A stretch of DNA of 64,000 nucleotides from PMG-095 sp049324695. GTDB lineage: Bacteria; Myxococcota_A; Polyangia; Polyangiales; Polyangiaceae. The notes below the pieces were generated by a model that did no database searches, was not told the origin of the DNA, and worked only from the letters and a program-made list of their open reading frames with translations. The stretch is from NCBI GenBank assembly GCA_049324695.1, contig JBMOMJ010000007.1, positions 124,001-188,000 of the forward strand, read 5' to 3'. Positions 25,995-35,930 of the stretch are shown in pieces. The position numbers and the translations under genes were made by a program. Each line of letters begins with the position of its first letter. Positions within the stretch are counted from its first letter, which is position 1.

Positions 25995-27662
25995 TTGCAG
26001 CTGGTGCACGCGGAACTCGGACGACTCGCTGAAGCGCACGCCTTCACCGATGCGCGTGGGTCGACCGCTCAGCGTGTCGACATGCACGCCCACGGAGAAG
26101 AAACCACCACGTGAGCTGTTGATGTGCGCGATGGCGGCAGGGCTCAGAACGATCTCCAAGGTGCTACCCACCGTGCTCGCATACAAGACGGCGCTGCCAT
26201 AGGAGCTGCCGCTCTGCAGGTCATTGTAAACGCTGGTATTCCGCGATCCGCTGCTTTCGAGCGTCGTCGCGTCGGTACCCACATCCCACACCGAAATCTG
26301 CTCGGAGAGCTCGCTGCCGTAATAAGCCTCGTGCTCGAGGTACAGGCGAGCGCTCTGCGCCACACCCGTAAGTCCCGACAGATCGAAGGTGAAGTACGAG
26401 TTGTAACCGCTGCTGTCGAGCGAACCCGTGAAGGTGTTGTCGTTCGCGGACTGGTGATCGCCGAGTGAATTCCACCAACCACGATTGATCGCGTCGAAGC
26501 TGAAGCTGGATTGGCAATCCGGATCCCCCTTCGCCTGACAACCTGCCGGACAACAACCATCCCAAGCGACGCAGGCAGTCACCGGACGACCTGGTTTGCA
26601 CACGCCGCTCGAGCACACATCACCTTGCGAACAAGCGCTCGCCGAGCAAGGGCTCCCGTCCGGATAGTTGCGAGCTACGCACGCGCCGCTGCTCGGAATG
26701 CACTCGCCGTAAGTACACTGCGTCTCGAGCGACGAGCAGTCCAGGGTCAATTCAGCGAAGCACCTACCCTCGAAACACGTGCCCCCGGTGCTGCACAAAT
26801 CATTGGGGTTCTTGCAGGGAATTCCGGATAGCGGAATCGCCTCACACAATCCGGTCGCCGAGTTGCACTGGCCCGCGTAACACGGCCCGGGCAAGCGTGT
26901 GGAGCTGCAGTCGCGCAAGCGCGGCGTGCACTTGCCCAGCGAGCACACCGCGCTCACCTCGCACAAATCACCGGTCTTGCATGCCGTTCCCTCAGGCAGC
27001 GGCGACAGCGCGCACCACCCCCCGGGATTGCAGGTGACGCTGGAACAACTGTCGGCCATCAAACCGCAGGTATTGCGGCTACCGCCCTGACAGCGCCCCG
27101 CGCGACAGATTTCGCCGACCGTGCAGAAATCGCGATCGTCACAAGGTTGCCCATCCAACGCAACGGGAACGCACTTACCGATCGAGCGATCGCACTGCTC
27201 CCAATAGCAACCGCCTGGCTCCGGGGCGCGGCAAGGTGGACAGTTGAAGCCGCCAGTGCCGCCGTTACCAGCTGCGCCACCAAACGCCGGCGCGCCACCA
27301 GCTGGATTAAAGCCACCACCGGCGTTGGGCCAGCCACCCTTGCCACCACCTCCAGTATTGGGAATAGCACCGGTGCCGCCCCCCGCGCGCGGACCTCCAC
27401 CACTGCCAGAGCCTCCCGCGATGAACACACCGCCTTGCGCCGGCGCGGCTCCAACGCCTCCGTTATTCGGCGCGCCTCCGGCTGGTGCACCGCCGCGATT
27501 CGGAACGCCGCCTGCGTTGGGTGCGCCACCGGCTTTGGTTCCTCCGCTCGCTCCTCCGGCGCCACCTTTCTCGTAGTCGCCATCGAGCTGCGCGCGGCCG
27601 CCACACGCCAGCAGCATGAAAGGAAAGCCTAAGAGAGCACCCGCAAAACGACCGCCCGGCAT
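25980..27662 (-). CDS. Cys-rich surface lipoprotein with C-terminal beta domain
   Basis: The 560-residue protein has a lipoprotein signal (FPFMLLACGG), a Gly/Ala/Asn repeat linker of about 110 residues, a central Cys-rich region with many six-Cys modules (CDDRDFCTVGEICRAGRC, CKTGDLCEVSAVCSLGKC), and a C-terminal domain of about 170 residues (FDLSGLTGVAQSARLYLEHE and SPAAIAHINSSRGGFFSVGV) that looks like a jelly-roll adhesion or carbohydrate-binding fold. It is probably a surface-exposed protein. No enzyme motif is seen. Confidence 0.75.
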   Translation of the reverse strand: MPGGRFAGALLGFPFMLLACGGRAQLDGDYEKGGAGGASGGTKAGGAPNAGGVPNRGGAPAGGAPNNGGVGAAPAQGGVFIAGGSGSGGGPRAGGGTGAIPNTGGGGKGGWPNAGGGFNPAGGAPAFGGAAGNGGTGGFNCPPCRAPEPGGCYWEQCDRSIGKCVPVALDGQPCDDRDFCTVGEICRAGRCQGGSRNTCGLMADSCSSVTCNPGGWCALSPLPEGTACKTGDLCEVSAVCSLGKCTPRLRDCSSTRLPGPCYAGQCNSATGLCEAIPLSGIPCKNPNDLCSTGGTCFEGRCFAELTLDCSSLETQCTYGECIPSSGACVARNYPDGSPCSASACSQGDVCSSGVCKPGRPVTACVAWDGCCPAGCQAKGDPDCQSSFSFDAINRGWWNSLGDHQSANDNTFTGSLDSSGYNSYFTFDLSGLTGVAQSARLYLEHEAYYGSELSEQISVWDVGTDATTLESSGSRNTSVYNDLQSGSSYGSAVLYASTVGSTLEIVLSPAAIAHINSSRGGFFSVGVHVDTLSGRPTRIGEGVRFSESSEFRVHQLQVDAF

Positions 27663-27857
27663 GACGGTCCAATCATAGCGGTCCTTGCGCTAGCGCGCCC
27701 AAAAAGCCGCACTTCGAGTCTCGCCAGCAAGCCAAAGGACCGCCCTCCTCGGGGGCGCATTTGGGCGCGCGTTGCTTTCCGCTAGCAGCAAATTTCGTTG
27801 CGCACGTGTACGGGCAACGTCCGAGTAACGCCCACATGAAGCTCCCCGGCGAGAAAG

Positions 27858-27873
27858 TTACCCGCGCGGGTAA
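27858..27873. promoter_or_regulatory. 16-bp perfect palindrome upstream of 27962 gene
   Basis: TTACCCGCGCGGGTAA lies about 90 bases before the ATG of the next gene, in a gene-free stretch of about 300 bases. It could be a regulator site. No regulator is known. Confidence 0.35.
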
Positions 27874-27961
27874 GCGTGTGATCTCCTTTCGTTCGTCGCG
27901 GTCAGATGCTACGTGCGCCGCGCCTCGACCATTGCTCGTCCTCTGAGGCCGAGCCGCTCGA

Positions 27962-28900
27962 ATGACCCTTCGCCGCTTCGCTTTTGCTTCAGCTTGCGCG
28001 CTGTGCCTGCTCCTCCGGGCAGCCTCCGCTCGCGCGCAGCCGACGCAAAAGCTCGACGCGCAAGAGGGTGCCGCGAAGGCGCTCGGCGAAGCCGTAACGC
28101 AGGTAGTGAGCAAATCGCCCCCCACCACGCCGCCCGACCTCGGCTATTGGAGTCGCGGTCGCGCCCGCTGGTTCCTATCGACCCGCAGCGAGCTCGGCAC
28201 CCCCTACGTGAAGCCCTACTTCTCTGCGGGCTATGGGCAGCCGCATTGGTTTTGGGCGGGGGTGGACGTAAATGCCATCGTCACGTCCGAGTTCATCCAG
28301 GGCTACGCGGGGTTCCGCGCCGCGTCGCCGATTTTGGATCTCGCCTTTGGCTGGCGGAACACCAAGTCGTTCACCAAACCGCTGCTCACGCCGCAGTCGA
28401 GCTATGACCGCGAGGATGTGCTCAACGCGGAAGGTGCGCGCGCCCGCTATTGGGCGTGGGAGGCCGAGGCTGTCGCCATTTTGCCGCTGCCGCACGCGGC
28501 GCTCGTCGGCGACTTCGTGATGGTGCACACCATCGACGTGCCGGCGGGCAGAGTCGTGTACGACGAGTCGTATCGCGCTGTGGTCACCAACTCGACATTC
28601 GGAGTCATCCGCGGCGTGGCGGTCGCTCGCATTTTACGGGAGGACGCTCTCAAGATTGGCATCTTGGGAGAGCTCGTGTTCGCAACTGGGCGAGAGAAGC
28701 CGGTCACACGCTTCGGCCCGGTGATCGCCTTGCAGATCACCGATCACCTCGAAGGGGTCGGAGGGCTTTCACTCGCCACCTCGAGCCCTGACGATCTGGG
28801 GATCACGTTGGGCGCTTACGGCGTCTGCGGCCTACGTTACCGCTGGGCTACCGGCGAAAGCGATCCCAAGTTGCCATGGTCGGGCACCGTGATCCCCTGA
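27962..28900 (+). CDS. Exported protein of unknown function, barrel-like
   Basis: This 312-residue protein has a clear signal peptide (ALCLLLRAASARAQ). The mature part is rich in Tyr, Trp and Gly with alternating strands (YFSAGYGQPHWFWAGVDVNA, YAGFRAASPILDLAFGWRN) and a late GVCGLRYRW segment, which suggests an outer-membrane or periplasmic beta protein. No family recognised. Upstream lies a 16-bp palindrome, and it converges with a large lipoprotein gene 16 nt away. Confidence 0.65.
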   Translation: MTLRRFAFASACALCLLLRAASARAQPTQKLDAQEGAAKALGEAVTQVVSKSPPTTPPDLGYWSRGRARWFLSTRSELGTPYVKPYFSAGYGQPHWFWAGVDVNAIVTSEFIQGYAGFRAASPILDLAFGWRNTKSFTKPLLTPQSSYDREDVLNAEGARARYWAWEAEAVAILPLPHAALVGDFVMVHTIDVPAGRVVYDESYRAVVTNSTFGVIRGVAVARILREDALKIGILGELVFATGREKPVTRFGPVIALQITDHLEGVGGLSLATSSPDDLGITLGAYGVCGLRYRWATGESDPKLPWSGTVIP

Positions 28901-28916
28901 TTTCGCAGCGCGCGAT

Positions 28917-31256
28917 TTAGCGCAACTGCCGCAGGATCGCGCCGTTGGCACCCGCCGCCCACACGTCGTTGGGAGCCGTGCACAGCAGCGTGCGGATGCG
29001 TTCTACGCCCGTGCGAACCAAAGACCATTGGGCACCGTCGAAATGCGAGAGCCGGTCGCTGTGGTCGGCGACCCACAGATCGCTCGTCCCGCAGCCGGTA
29101 ATCACTCCGTCTCGCGAGTTGGGCGGCGTGGCGCACTCGGCCGTGGTCACCGCTTTGAAGCTCGTACCGTCGAAGCGCTGCACGCAGCCGTTGCCGTAGA
29201 CATAGACCTCGTTCGGACCGCGCGCCCAGACGCTGACAGCAGCTTGCAACAGAGTGTGCGTAGTCCAGCTCGTACCGTCGTAATGATGAGCGCTGGCTCC
29301 CACGGCCCAAACGTCGCTCGCGCTGCTACCCCACAGCGCTACGACCGAAGCCGGAGCGGCGTTGCTCCAAGCGCCGCCATTGAACTGCTTCAGCGAATTC
29401 TGACCTCCCTGCGCTGCCCAAATGTCACTCGAGCTCGCAGCGTAAAGGCCCTCGATCCACATGGGCGAGTTCGCGATGGTGCCAAAGCTGCTCTCGTTTG
29501 GCAGTAGCCGACTGACGGCGAGCCCAGTCGCCGCGACGACTTCGCCCGTAGGCAGCGCGTGAACCGCGTTGATGCCGTTGTGGTAACCGCCCTCGATGCC
29601 TCTCGCAATGCCGATATACCTCCAACCGGCGCCGGTGTGTCGTGTGAAGCTTTTACCGTCGAAATGCTTCAGCAGTGGCCATTGTTCATAGCCGATCAGG
29701 ACCACCTCATGGCTGCCACCGAACCAGATATCGTCCTTGGAGACGGCGCTCGTCGCGACATAATTCACATCGAAGCGATGGACGAACTCGTTCTTGATCT
29801 CACTCGGATAAGCAAACCCGCCCACGTGTTCGATTGCGCCTTGTCGCAGCTGCCAGATGTTACCCAAGCCGCCAACAGCCAGCGCATCCGCTTCGCGCAC
29901 TCCGTGCACGCGTGCCGGCGACAGGACCCTGGTGCCGTGATAGCGAGCGCCGTCGAAGTGAATGAGGCCTTCGGCGCCCATCCCTGAGAAGTAGCCGTAG
30001 ATCCAGGCACCAGTGGGGGAACCAGCGAAGACGTCGCTTCCGCTGATTGTCGCATCACGCAGCCAAGTTCCGGCGCTCAGATGCAGCAGGCCTTCGTCGC
30101 CGATAGCCCATAGCTCGTCGGCGCTCGGAGCATCGATAGCGCGGAGCGAGTTATTTCGGTCGTCGAACGCAACCGACCAGTCACCGTTTTGATAGCGCAG
30201 CAAATCGCCACCAGCGACGACGTAGCTGAGTTGAGGTGTCAGCATCTGCAAATCAGCGCCGGTAGTCGCCAGGCGCAACGGCGCGCTGAAACTCCCCGCC
30301 GAGTACACCAGCAAGTTGCCGGAGTTCGTCAGGAACCAGACGTCGCCTGTGGCGGCGCCAGAAATCGCCACGATACTTTCCGTGCTCGACGCGCCGTGCG
30401 GCAACTGGATCTTTCGCCACAGCTTGCCGTCTCCGTGGAGCACGATTGGCCGTGCCACGTCGTTGGTCACCATCCTCCCAGTGATCCAGGCATCCGTACT
30501 CGAACGTGCAAACACACGCGAGAACTCGATTCCATCGATGAGACCTTCACGCTCGACGCGAATCAGCTGCGAGATCCCCGACCAAGCCTTGCCGTCGTAG
30601 TGCATCACGGTCGCTTGTTTGCCAACCGCCCACACGTCGTCGGCCGCGAGCGCGTAGACATCGAGTAGGTCTTCACTTTGTGGCAGCGGATCCCAGAAGC
30701 AGAAGCCGTCCAGACTGCACACGCGACCCTTCGGAAGCTCATGCTCGAGTTGGCAGGTCGCGGCAGTGCCACTGCCGACGCAGCTGAAGCCCGGGGGACA
30801 ATCGTTGCAAGGGTCGACAACCTGCGAGGGCACCCAGTTTGCTGGCGCGAGCTTCACCGGTGTACCAGGTTGGATCGAGCCGGCATTGAGATCTGCACCG
30901 AACGCGGCGTCGCTGCTGCCGTCTGTGCTGGCGCCATTACCGCCCGCTCCCGCTTCGCTACCGCTCCCTCCTGGCTCGTTGCCGCCCGCGCCCGGGTCGC
31001 CGACGCCGCCGCTACCACCCTGTGCCGAGCCCGCTTCGCCGCCTTTACCGGCGGAACTTTCGCCGCCCTCACCCGATCCTGCTGCGCCGGCGTGGCCGCT
31101 CACGTTTTTACCGCCGCTGCCCATCGAACCACTCTGCCCGCCGCTGCCCTTGCCACCGGCGCCAGAAGTGCCACCGGTTCCGTCGCCCGGATCCGTCGAC
31201 TCGCCATCACAAGCGAGAAACAGTGCACCAACCAAGACAAGTTGTTTTAAGCGCAT
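28917..31256 (-). CDS. Surface lipoprotein with DVWAVG-type beta-propeller repeats
   Basis: Three nested ATGs occur. The last (31256) is preceded by GGGG 6 nt upstream and starts a compact lipoprotein signal (MRLKQLVLVGALFLACDG). The 779-residue product continues with a Gly/Ser-rich linker of about 120 residues, a short Cys cluster (CNDCPPGFSCVGSG), and about ten repeats of the form DVWAVG...HYDGxxW (ADDVWAVGKQATVMHYDGK, ASDVWAVGASAHHYDGTSW). This repeat predicts a beta-propeller displayed at the cell surface. Function unknown, and several such paralogues are usual in myxobacteria. Confidence 0.8.
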   Translation of the reverse strand: MRLKQLVLVGALFLACDGESTDPGDGTGGTSGAGGKGSGGQSGSMGSGGKNVSGHAGAAGSGEGGESSAGKGGEAGSAQGGSGGVGDPGAGGNEPGGSGSEAGAGGNGASTDGSSDAAFGADLNAGSIQPGTPVKLAPANWVPSQVVDPCNDCPPGFSCVGSGTAATCQLEHELPKGRVCSLDGFCFWDPLPQSEDLLDVYALAADDVWAVGKQATVMHYDGKAWSGISQLIRVEREGLIDGIEFSRVFARSSTDAWITGRMVTNDVARPIVLHGDGKLWRKIQLPHGASSTESIVAISGAATGDVWFLTNSGNLLVYSAGSFSAPLRLATTGADLQMLTPQLSYVVAGGDLLRYQNGDWSVAFDDRNNSLRAIDAPSADELWAIGDEGLLHLSAGTWLRDATISGSDVFAGSPTGAWIYGYFSGMGAEGLIHFDGARYHGTRVLSPARVHGVREADALAVGGLGNIWQLRQGAIEHVGGFAYPSEIKNEFVHRFDVNYVATSAVSKDDIWFGGSHEVVLIGYEQWPLLKHFDGKSFTRHTGAGWRYIGIARGIEGGYHNGINAVHALPTGEVVAATGLAVSRLLPNESSFGTIANSPMWIEGLYAASSSDIWAAQGGQNSLKQFNGGAWSNAAPASVVALWGSSASDVWAVGASAHHYDGTSWTTHTLLQAAVSVWARGPNEVYVYGNGCVQRFDGTSFKAVTTAECATPPNSRDGVITGCGTSDLWVADHSDRLSHFDGAQWSLVRTGVERIRTLLCTAPNDVWAAGANGAILRQLR

Positions 31257-31468
31257 GTTCATCCCCATTGAGTGAAGCTGCCGTACGCGCGAGGCGAACG
31301 GCAAGTAAACACACCGAGCGCCGATCCTGTACCGACTCGACCTCGATCGTCCAGCGGTTGGCGTCACTGAGCAGCAGTGGCGTCGCCAAAGATGTGCCAC
31401 GCATACCGACTCCGCCCTGCTACACGGCGGTTCAGCCTGGCATTCGAGTCATACCGTCGCGAGGCGAG

Positions 31469-33052
31469 CTAGTGTCCCTGGTCGACTTTTACAATCGGCA
31501 GCAGCAAGCCACGAAAACCGAGTTGATAGGCTCGCAACAGCAACAAGATCGCAATCACGATTACAGCTACCGTGGCCGCTTCGGTATCCGCCATTGGTAA
31601 CGTGCGCGGGATGCGATCGGCAACGGCCAACGCAAACGCCACGGGCACCGCCGCAAACAGGCAGTGTCGCGGATTGCGCAGATCGAGCGCGAACGGTGCG
31701 AGCACCAGCACCACCAGCACGGCCGGGAATGGCAAACCGCGATCCGCTAGCGCAAACGCCAGCGACGGCGCTGCCACGCCGTGAATCTTCACGCTGAGCG
31801 CGAAGACCAGCGCGGCCGGTAGCGCCACCCACAGCGAGCATTGCAGCGCGAAGTCTGGCACCGAAGCGCGAATCACCGCCGCAACCAACACGCCCAAAAG
31901 CGCCCAGGGCACGATCGTGTCGACGCGCTCCGCCCAACTCGCCGGTTTGACTTCCGCTGGAGATTCGGCTGCGTTCCCTGATGCTACGAGCTCAGCCGCA
32001 GAATCCACGGACTCCGCGTGCGCAACGGCTGAATCTGCGTGAGTTGAAGTCCCTGTGCGCCCACGCAGAGCGAGCCCCACTGCCGAGATCAGATCGCGCA
32101 GCACAGCCAACGGGAACCCAAAGTGCGAGATCGTGACCAAAAACGCTTCCGGAGCGAGCACGCCCCCACGCTCCGCCGAAGCTGCGTCCCGATACGCGCG
32201 CAAGAACGAAAATAGCTTCGGGTCACGCGCCAGTGTCAACAGCACGCCAATCACGAGGCCGCACACGAGTGGCAGCGCCGTGCGATCGAGCTCGGTGACC
32301 AACGCAAGCCGTAAGCGAGCATCGGTGGACGGATCCGCATGGGAGCCGAGCTTGGCTCCGAGAATGCCAACTGCGATGCCACCGAGCGCCATGACGAGGT
32401 CGAGAGCGCGCCCGAGTGAAGCACGTGGCAAATCGCGATCCAAATCGTGAGCCAGCCCGTGAAGCAGCAGGCCGGAGACGCCCGCAGCGATCCACGCCGT
32501 CGCGCTCTCCACGATGGAGTGCGGAACCAGGTGCGAGCCGAGCACACCAACCACGCTGGCCAACGCAAGCAGCAACGAACGCAGCACTGCGGTTCGCACG
32601 CCGCGGGTGCGCGCATAGCCCGCTGCCACTACGGCAACCAACGGCACCGTGTGCAGCACCAGAGCGAGCAACACGTCACCGTGCGCATGGCTGCGTACGA
32701 ACGGCTCGTCACGCGAGTAGGCGCCCAGCGCGAGCCCGTCGCCGACGTGATGCACCAGCAGCCCGGCGAAACCGAGGTCGAGCCCGAGCTCGCTATCTTC
32801 CTCGTGTGTGTGCGGCCCTCGCAGCGCTCCCAGCCAGCGTGGCAACGCCAACCCCAGCGCGAACACCACCAAACCAACAGCGCCCAAGTCGCGCAGCGCT
32901 TCCGGCAAGAGGTGCAACGCCACCACGCCGATCACTGCCGTGAGCGCCAGGGTGCGCAGTGGTCCGAGCGCGCGCCGGCTAGCCGCAGGAGCCAAGCCGA
33001 GCAGCAGCCCAAACAGCACGGCGAGCGTGGCGATGACGGCGGCTGAGAACAA
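31469..33052 (-). CDS. ZIP-like metal transporter fused to a second membrane domain
   Basis: The N-terminal about 245 residues carry ZIP-family features: HLLPEAL in an early helix, HHVGDGLALGAYSRDE matching the HNxxDG motif of helix 4, and LVLHTVPLVAVVAAG in place of the HExP motif of helix 5. A variable loop and an acidic linker separate this from a C-terminal block of about five hydrophobic helices (VPWALLGVLVAAVIRASVP to VAVIVIAILLLLRAYQLG) that I do not recognise. It has 527 residues, about twice the normal ZIP length. Transport of a divalent metal is inferred from the ZIP half only. Confidence 0.6.
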   Translation of the reverse strand: MFSAAVIATLAVLFGLLLGLAPAASRRALGPLRTLALTAVIGVVALHLLPEALRDLGAVGLVVFALGLALPRWLGALRGPHTHEEDSELGLDLGFAGLLVHHVGDGLALGAYSRDEPFVRSHAHGDVLLALVLHTVPLVAVVAAGYARTRGVRTAVLRSLLLALASVVGVLGSHLVPHSIVESATAWIAAGVSGLLLHGLAHDLDRDLPRASLGRALDLVMALGGIAVGILGAKLGSHADPSTDARLRLALVTELDRTALPLVCGLVIGVLLTLARDPKLFSFLRAYRDAASAERGGVLAPEAFLVTISHFGFPLAVLRDLISAVGLALRGRTGTSTHADSAVAHAESVDSAAELVASGNAAESPAEVKPASWAERVDTIVPWALLGVLVAAVIRASVPDFALQCSLWVALPAALVFALSVKIHGVAAPSLAFALADRGLPFPAVLVVLVLAPFALDLRNPRHCLFAAVPVAFALAVADRIPRTLPMADTEAATVAVIVIAILLLLRAYQLGFRGLLLPIVKVDQGH

Positions 33053-33082
33053 GGGCCGGCGTTCTAGCGGATCTGCCGGCGC

Positions 33083-34516
33083 TCAGCACGCGCGGTGGGA
33101 GCCGGCCGGAAAGATCTTCCCTGGATTGAGCAGATTTTGCGGGTCGAACACCCGCTTCAAGTCCTTTTGGAGGTCAATTAGCGCGGCCGACTGCTCGAGA
33201 GGCAGGTACGGCGCCTTGAGCACTCCAATGCCGTGCTCGCCGCTCAAGGTGCCGCCCAGCTCCACCACGTCTCGGAACAGCGCCTCGATGGCGCGCTCCA
33301 CACGCGGCACCTCGTCGTCGTCGTCCCACAGGAAATTGCAGTGCAAATTGCCGTCCCCGGCGTGCCCGTACGTGAGCGTTCGAATGCGCTCACGCTCACC
33401 GATGCGGCGCAGGCGCTCGAGCAGCTCGGCGACGCGCTGACGCGGCACGACGATGTCCTCACTCAACTTCTTTTTCGAGAGCTTGCGCACCGCGCGACTC
33501 ATCTCCCGACGCGCAGCCCACAAACGATCGCGCTGCGACGCCTCCTGCGCGACCAATACCTCCAGCGCTCCGGCGCTGTCACAAGCGGCGCCGACCCGCT
33601 CGGCCTGCGCTTCGCACGAAGGCTCGTCCCCATCCACCTCGATGAGCAACATCGCCTGGGCGCGTTGATCGATAGAGTTGCCTGCCTTGCGCATGGCTTC
33701 GAGCGTCGCGGCGTCGAGCAGCTCGATGCAGCGTGGCAACAGGCGAGCAGGACCGGTCATCTCCGCGACGCACGCGGCAGCTGCTGCCAGCGAAGGGAAC
33801 AACGCCAACAACGTGGTGATGGCTTCTGGCTTCGGGATCAGCTGCAGCGTGATTTCGCTGAACACTGCCAGCGTACCTTCGCTCCCCACCAACAGCGCGG
33901 TCACATCGTAGCCAGTAACACCCTTGAGGGTGCGCCGCCCCACGCGCAAGCGCTGCCCGCCCAGCAACAAAGCTTCCATCCCGAGCACGTAGTCGCGCGT
34001 GACGCCGTACTTGAACGCGCGCGGCCCACCAGCATTTTCGGCGACATTTCCGCCCAATGCGCAGCTCTCCAACGAGTTCGGATCCGGCGGATAGAACCAG
34101 CCTTCCGCCTCCACCTCGTGATGCAACACCGACAGCACCACGCCCGGCTCCACCACTGCGATCCCCTCGCGACGGTCGATCTCCTTGATGCCGTTCATTC
34201 CCAAAGTGACGAGCACGATGCCGCCCGCAACGGGCACCGCGCCGCCTGTACGTCCCGTTCCAGCGGCGCGCGGCGTGATCGGAACGCCCGCTTCACGCGC
34301 TGCGGCAAGCGCCGCTTGAATGTCATCGCTCGAACTCGCGAGCACGACTGCATCCGGCCGTACACCAAGCGCTTCCGACTCGTCTGCTACGAACCGATCA
34401 CACGCTTCCTCCGCAGTTAGCACCTTGGAAGGACCAAGCGCGCGCTCCAACAAACGCAGCGCTTTTTCGCGAGCACTCGCCGAAGCTTGTGGAACATCTG
34501 GACGAGACAACAACAC
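33083..34516 (-). CDS. FAD-linked oxidase, glycolate/D-lactate dehydrogenase (GlcD) family
   Basis: The protein oxidises a 2-hydroxy acid using FAD. Seen motifs are the PCMH FAD-binding segment PITPRAAGTGRTGGAVPVAG, LGGNVAENAGGPRAFKYGVT, and C-terminal LTYGHAGDGNLHCNFLW and GTLSGEHGIGVLKAPYL. A GTG at 34516 gives 477 residues with the normal N-terminus. A frame extending to 34654 adds residues unlike the family. Substrate (glycolate, D-lactate or other) cannot be assigned. No GlcE/GlcF partner is adjacent, so it may work alone. Confidence 0.88.
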   Translation of the reverse strand: MLLSRPDVPQASASAREKALRLLERALGPSKVLTAEEACDRFVADESEALGVRPDAVVLASSSDDIQAALAAAREAGVPITPRAAGTGRTGGAVPVAGGIVLVTLGMNGIKEIDRREGIAVVEPGVVLSVLHHEVEAEGWFYPPDPNSLESCALGGNVAENAGGPRAFKYGVTRDYVLGMEALLLGGQRLRVGRRTLKGVTGYDVTALLVGSEGTLAVFSEITLQLIPKPEAITTLLALFPSLAAAAACVAEMTGPARLLPRCIELLDAATLEAMRKAGNSIDQRAQAMLLIEVDGDEPSCEAQAERVGAACDSAGALEVLVAQEASQRDRLWAARREMSRAVRKLSKKKLSEDIVVPRQRVAELLERLRRIGERERIRTLTYGHAGDGNLHCNFLWDDDDEVPRVERAIEALFRDVVELGGTLSGEHGIGVLKAPYLPLEQSAALIDLQKDLKRVFDPQNLLNPGKIFPAGSHRAC

Positions 34517-34770
34517 GCCGAGAGTGTGGCACCTCTGTCCAGAAAGCGCTGCTGGAAAGACCTGCTGCTCCTGGAATCGACGCGCTCGTCGAAGTTTTTC
34601 GACAGTTTCTGCCACTATAAAGATTGCACCCGAACCCTCTGTGTTCGTGTGCATGCGCGCCAGAGCTCGCCGGCACTAACCAAAAAACTGAACCGATTGC
34701 CGTGGCCGAAGCTCATCCATTCGATGAGCGGGCATCAGCTCGTATCGAGCGCGCTCGAGGTATTCCCCCG

Positions 34771-35511
34771 ATGCTAATACGACTGTCGAAGTTTTCCGCT
34801 TTTGGGACAATCCTGCTCTGCAGCGCGGTAACCGCGTGCTCCGGCGTCGACGACTACCCGGTGACAGCGCGCGGCGGCGCACAGAACCAAAACAACAGCT
34901 CCGGCGGGGACAGCAACGGCTCAGGCGGCACCAGCTCGAACGGCAACGGTGGCACCCAAGCCAACGGCGGCACTCAGGCCAACGGCGGGTCCAACAACTC
35001 TGGTGGAGCAACTGGCTCCGGCGGCTCGGGCCAAGGCGGCTCGGGCCAAGGCGGCTCGGGGCAGGGCGGCTCCAACTTTGCGCAAGGCGGCTCCAGCAAA
35101 GGCGGCAGTAGCTCCAGCGGCAAAGGCGGCGGCAGCTCCACTGGCCAAGGCGGCAGCGGCACAACCAACACCGGCGGCAACTCCGGCGCTAGCGTCAGCT
35201 TCATGCAAGTCACCTCGGTCATCAACCGATCCTGCGGCGTCACTGGCTGCCACGTTTCTGGCGGCACCAGTCCCAACCTGAGCACCACTGGCTCCACGCT
35301 CTACGCCACACTCACCAGCACCAGCGTCCCCGAGTGCGCCGGCAACCGCCTCGTTGTAGCGAACAGCACCAACACCAGCGCCCTCGTCCTCGTCACGACC
35401 GGCAAGTGCGGTGGCCTTCGCATGCCGCTTGGTTGCACCACCTCTGCCTGCCTCCAACAGGCGGACGCGACCACCATTTCCAACTGGATCAGCCAGGGCG
35501 CGAAGCAATAG
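34771..35511 (+). CDS. Lipoprotein with Gly/Ser/Asn linker and cytochrome c-like end
   Basis: The ATG at 34771 starts a lipoprotein signal (FGTILLCSAVTACSG). About 120 residues of GSGQGG and NGGTQA repeats follow, then a C-terminal domain of about 100 residues with CGVTGCH, a CX4CH variant of the haem-c site, and RMPLGC, where Met could be the sixth ligand. The fold resembles the small cytochrome-like domains of planctomycete and myxobacterial surface proteins. Haem attachment at a CX4CH site is known but unusual, so redox function is uncertain. The protein has 246 residues. Confidence 0.7.
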   Translation: MLIRLSKFSAFGTILLCSAVTACSGVDDYPVTARGGAQNQNNSSGGDSNGSGGTSSNGNGGTQANGGTQANGGSNNSGGATGSGGSGQGGSGQGGSGQGGSNFAQGGSSKGGSSSSGKGGGSSTGQGGSGTTNTGGNSGASVSFMQVTSVINRSCGVTGCHVSGGTSPNLSTTGSTLYATLTSTSVPECAGNRLVVANSTNTSALVLVTTGKCGGLRMPLGCTTSACLQQADATTISNWISQGAKQ

Positions 35512-35671
35512 TGGCGGCGGCCAACCCGCTCATCCACGCCCAAACCGTCGAGGTCCTCAGAGGAAAACCCTCTGAAAACCGCGGTGATGCAACAAACGCG
35601 CAGCTTCCGGCGCGTCGCGCTTGACGAGCGTCCGAACCTGACTACTTTGGCGGCCTCCCGCCAAGGGAACC

Positions 35672-35756
35672 GGAGAGGTGACCGAGTGGCCGATGGTACC
35701 CGCTTGCTAAGCGGGCGTAGGGCAACCTACCGCGGGTTCGAATCCCGCCCTCTCCG
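35672..35756 (+). tRNA. tRNA-Ser (anticodon GCT)
   Basis: Acceptor arms GGAGAGG and CCTCTCC pair over 7 bp with discriminator G. The anticodon stem CCCGC/GCGGG encloses loop TTGCTAA with GCT at 35706-35708. A variable arm (CGTAGGGCAACCTACCG) and the T arm GCGGG-TTCGAAT-CCCGC follow. CCA is not encoded. Its 3' 59 bases are repeated twice downstream. Confidence 0.97.
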
Positions 35757-35757
35757 C
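35699..35757 (+). other. attachment-site copy A (inside the intact tRNA-Ser)
   Basis: The 59-bp 3' part of the tRNA, from the anticodon stem to the base after the discriminator, is the left copy of a sequence found again at 36587 and 41606. It acts as the island's left boundary. Confidence 0.75.
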
Positions 35758-35930
35758 TGAGCCTGCCCCAACTCGCGGGTGCTCGGGACTGCGCGCCCGC
35801 GGTCTTCCCCAAAGCCGGTGCTCGCGCGCGCCACGCTGCTCGCAGCGTGTGGCCACGCCGACTGCCTCCGTCACGCGCGCGCTGCGCTCGGCAGGGGAAG
35901 ACTCACGCCGAAACCCACGTGGGCGCGCCG

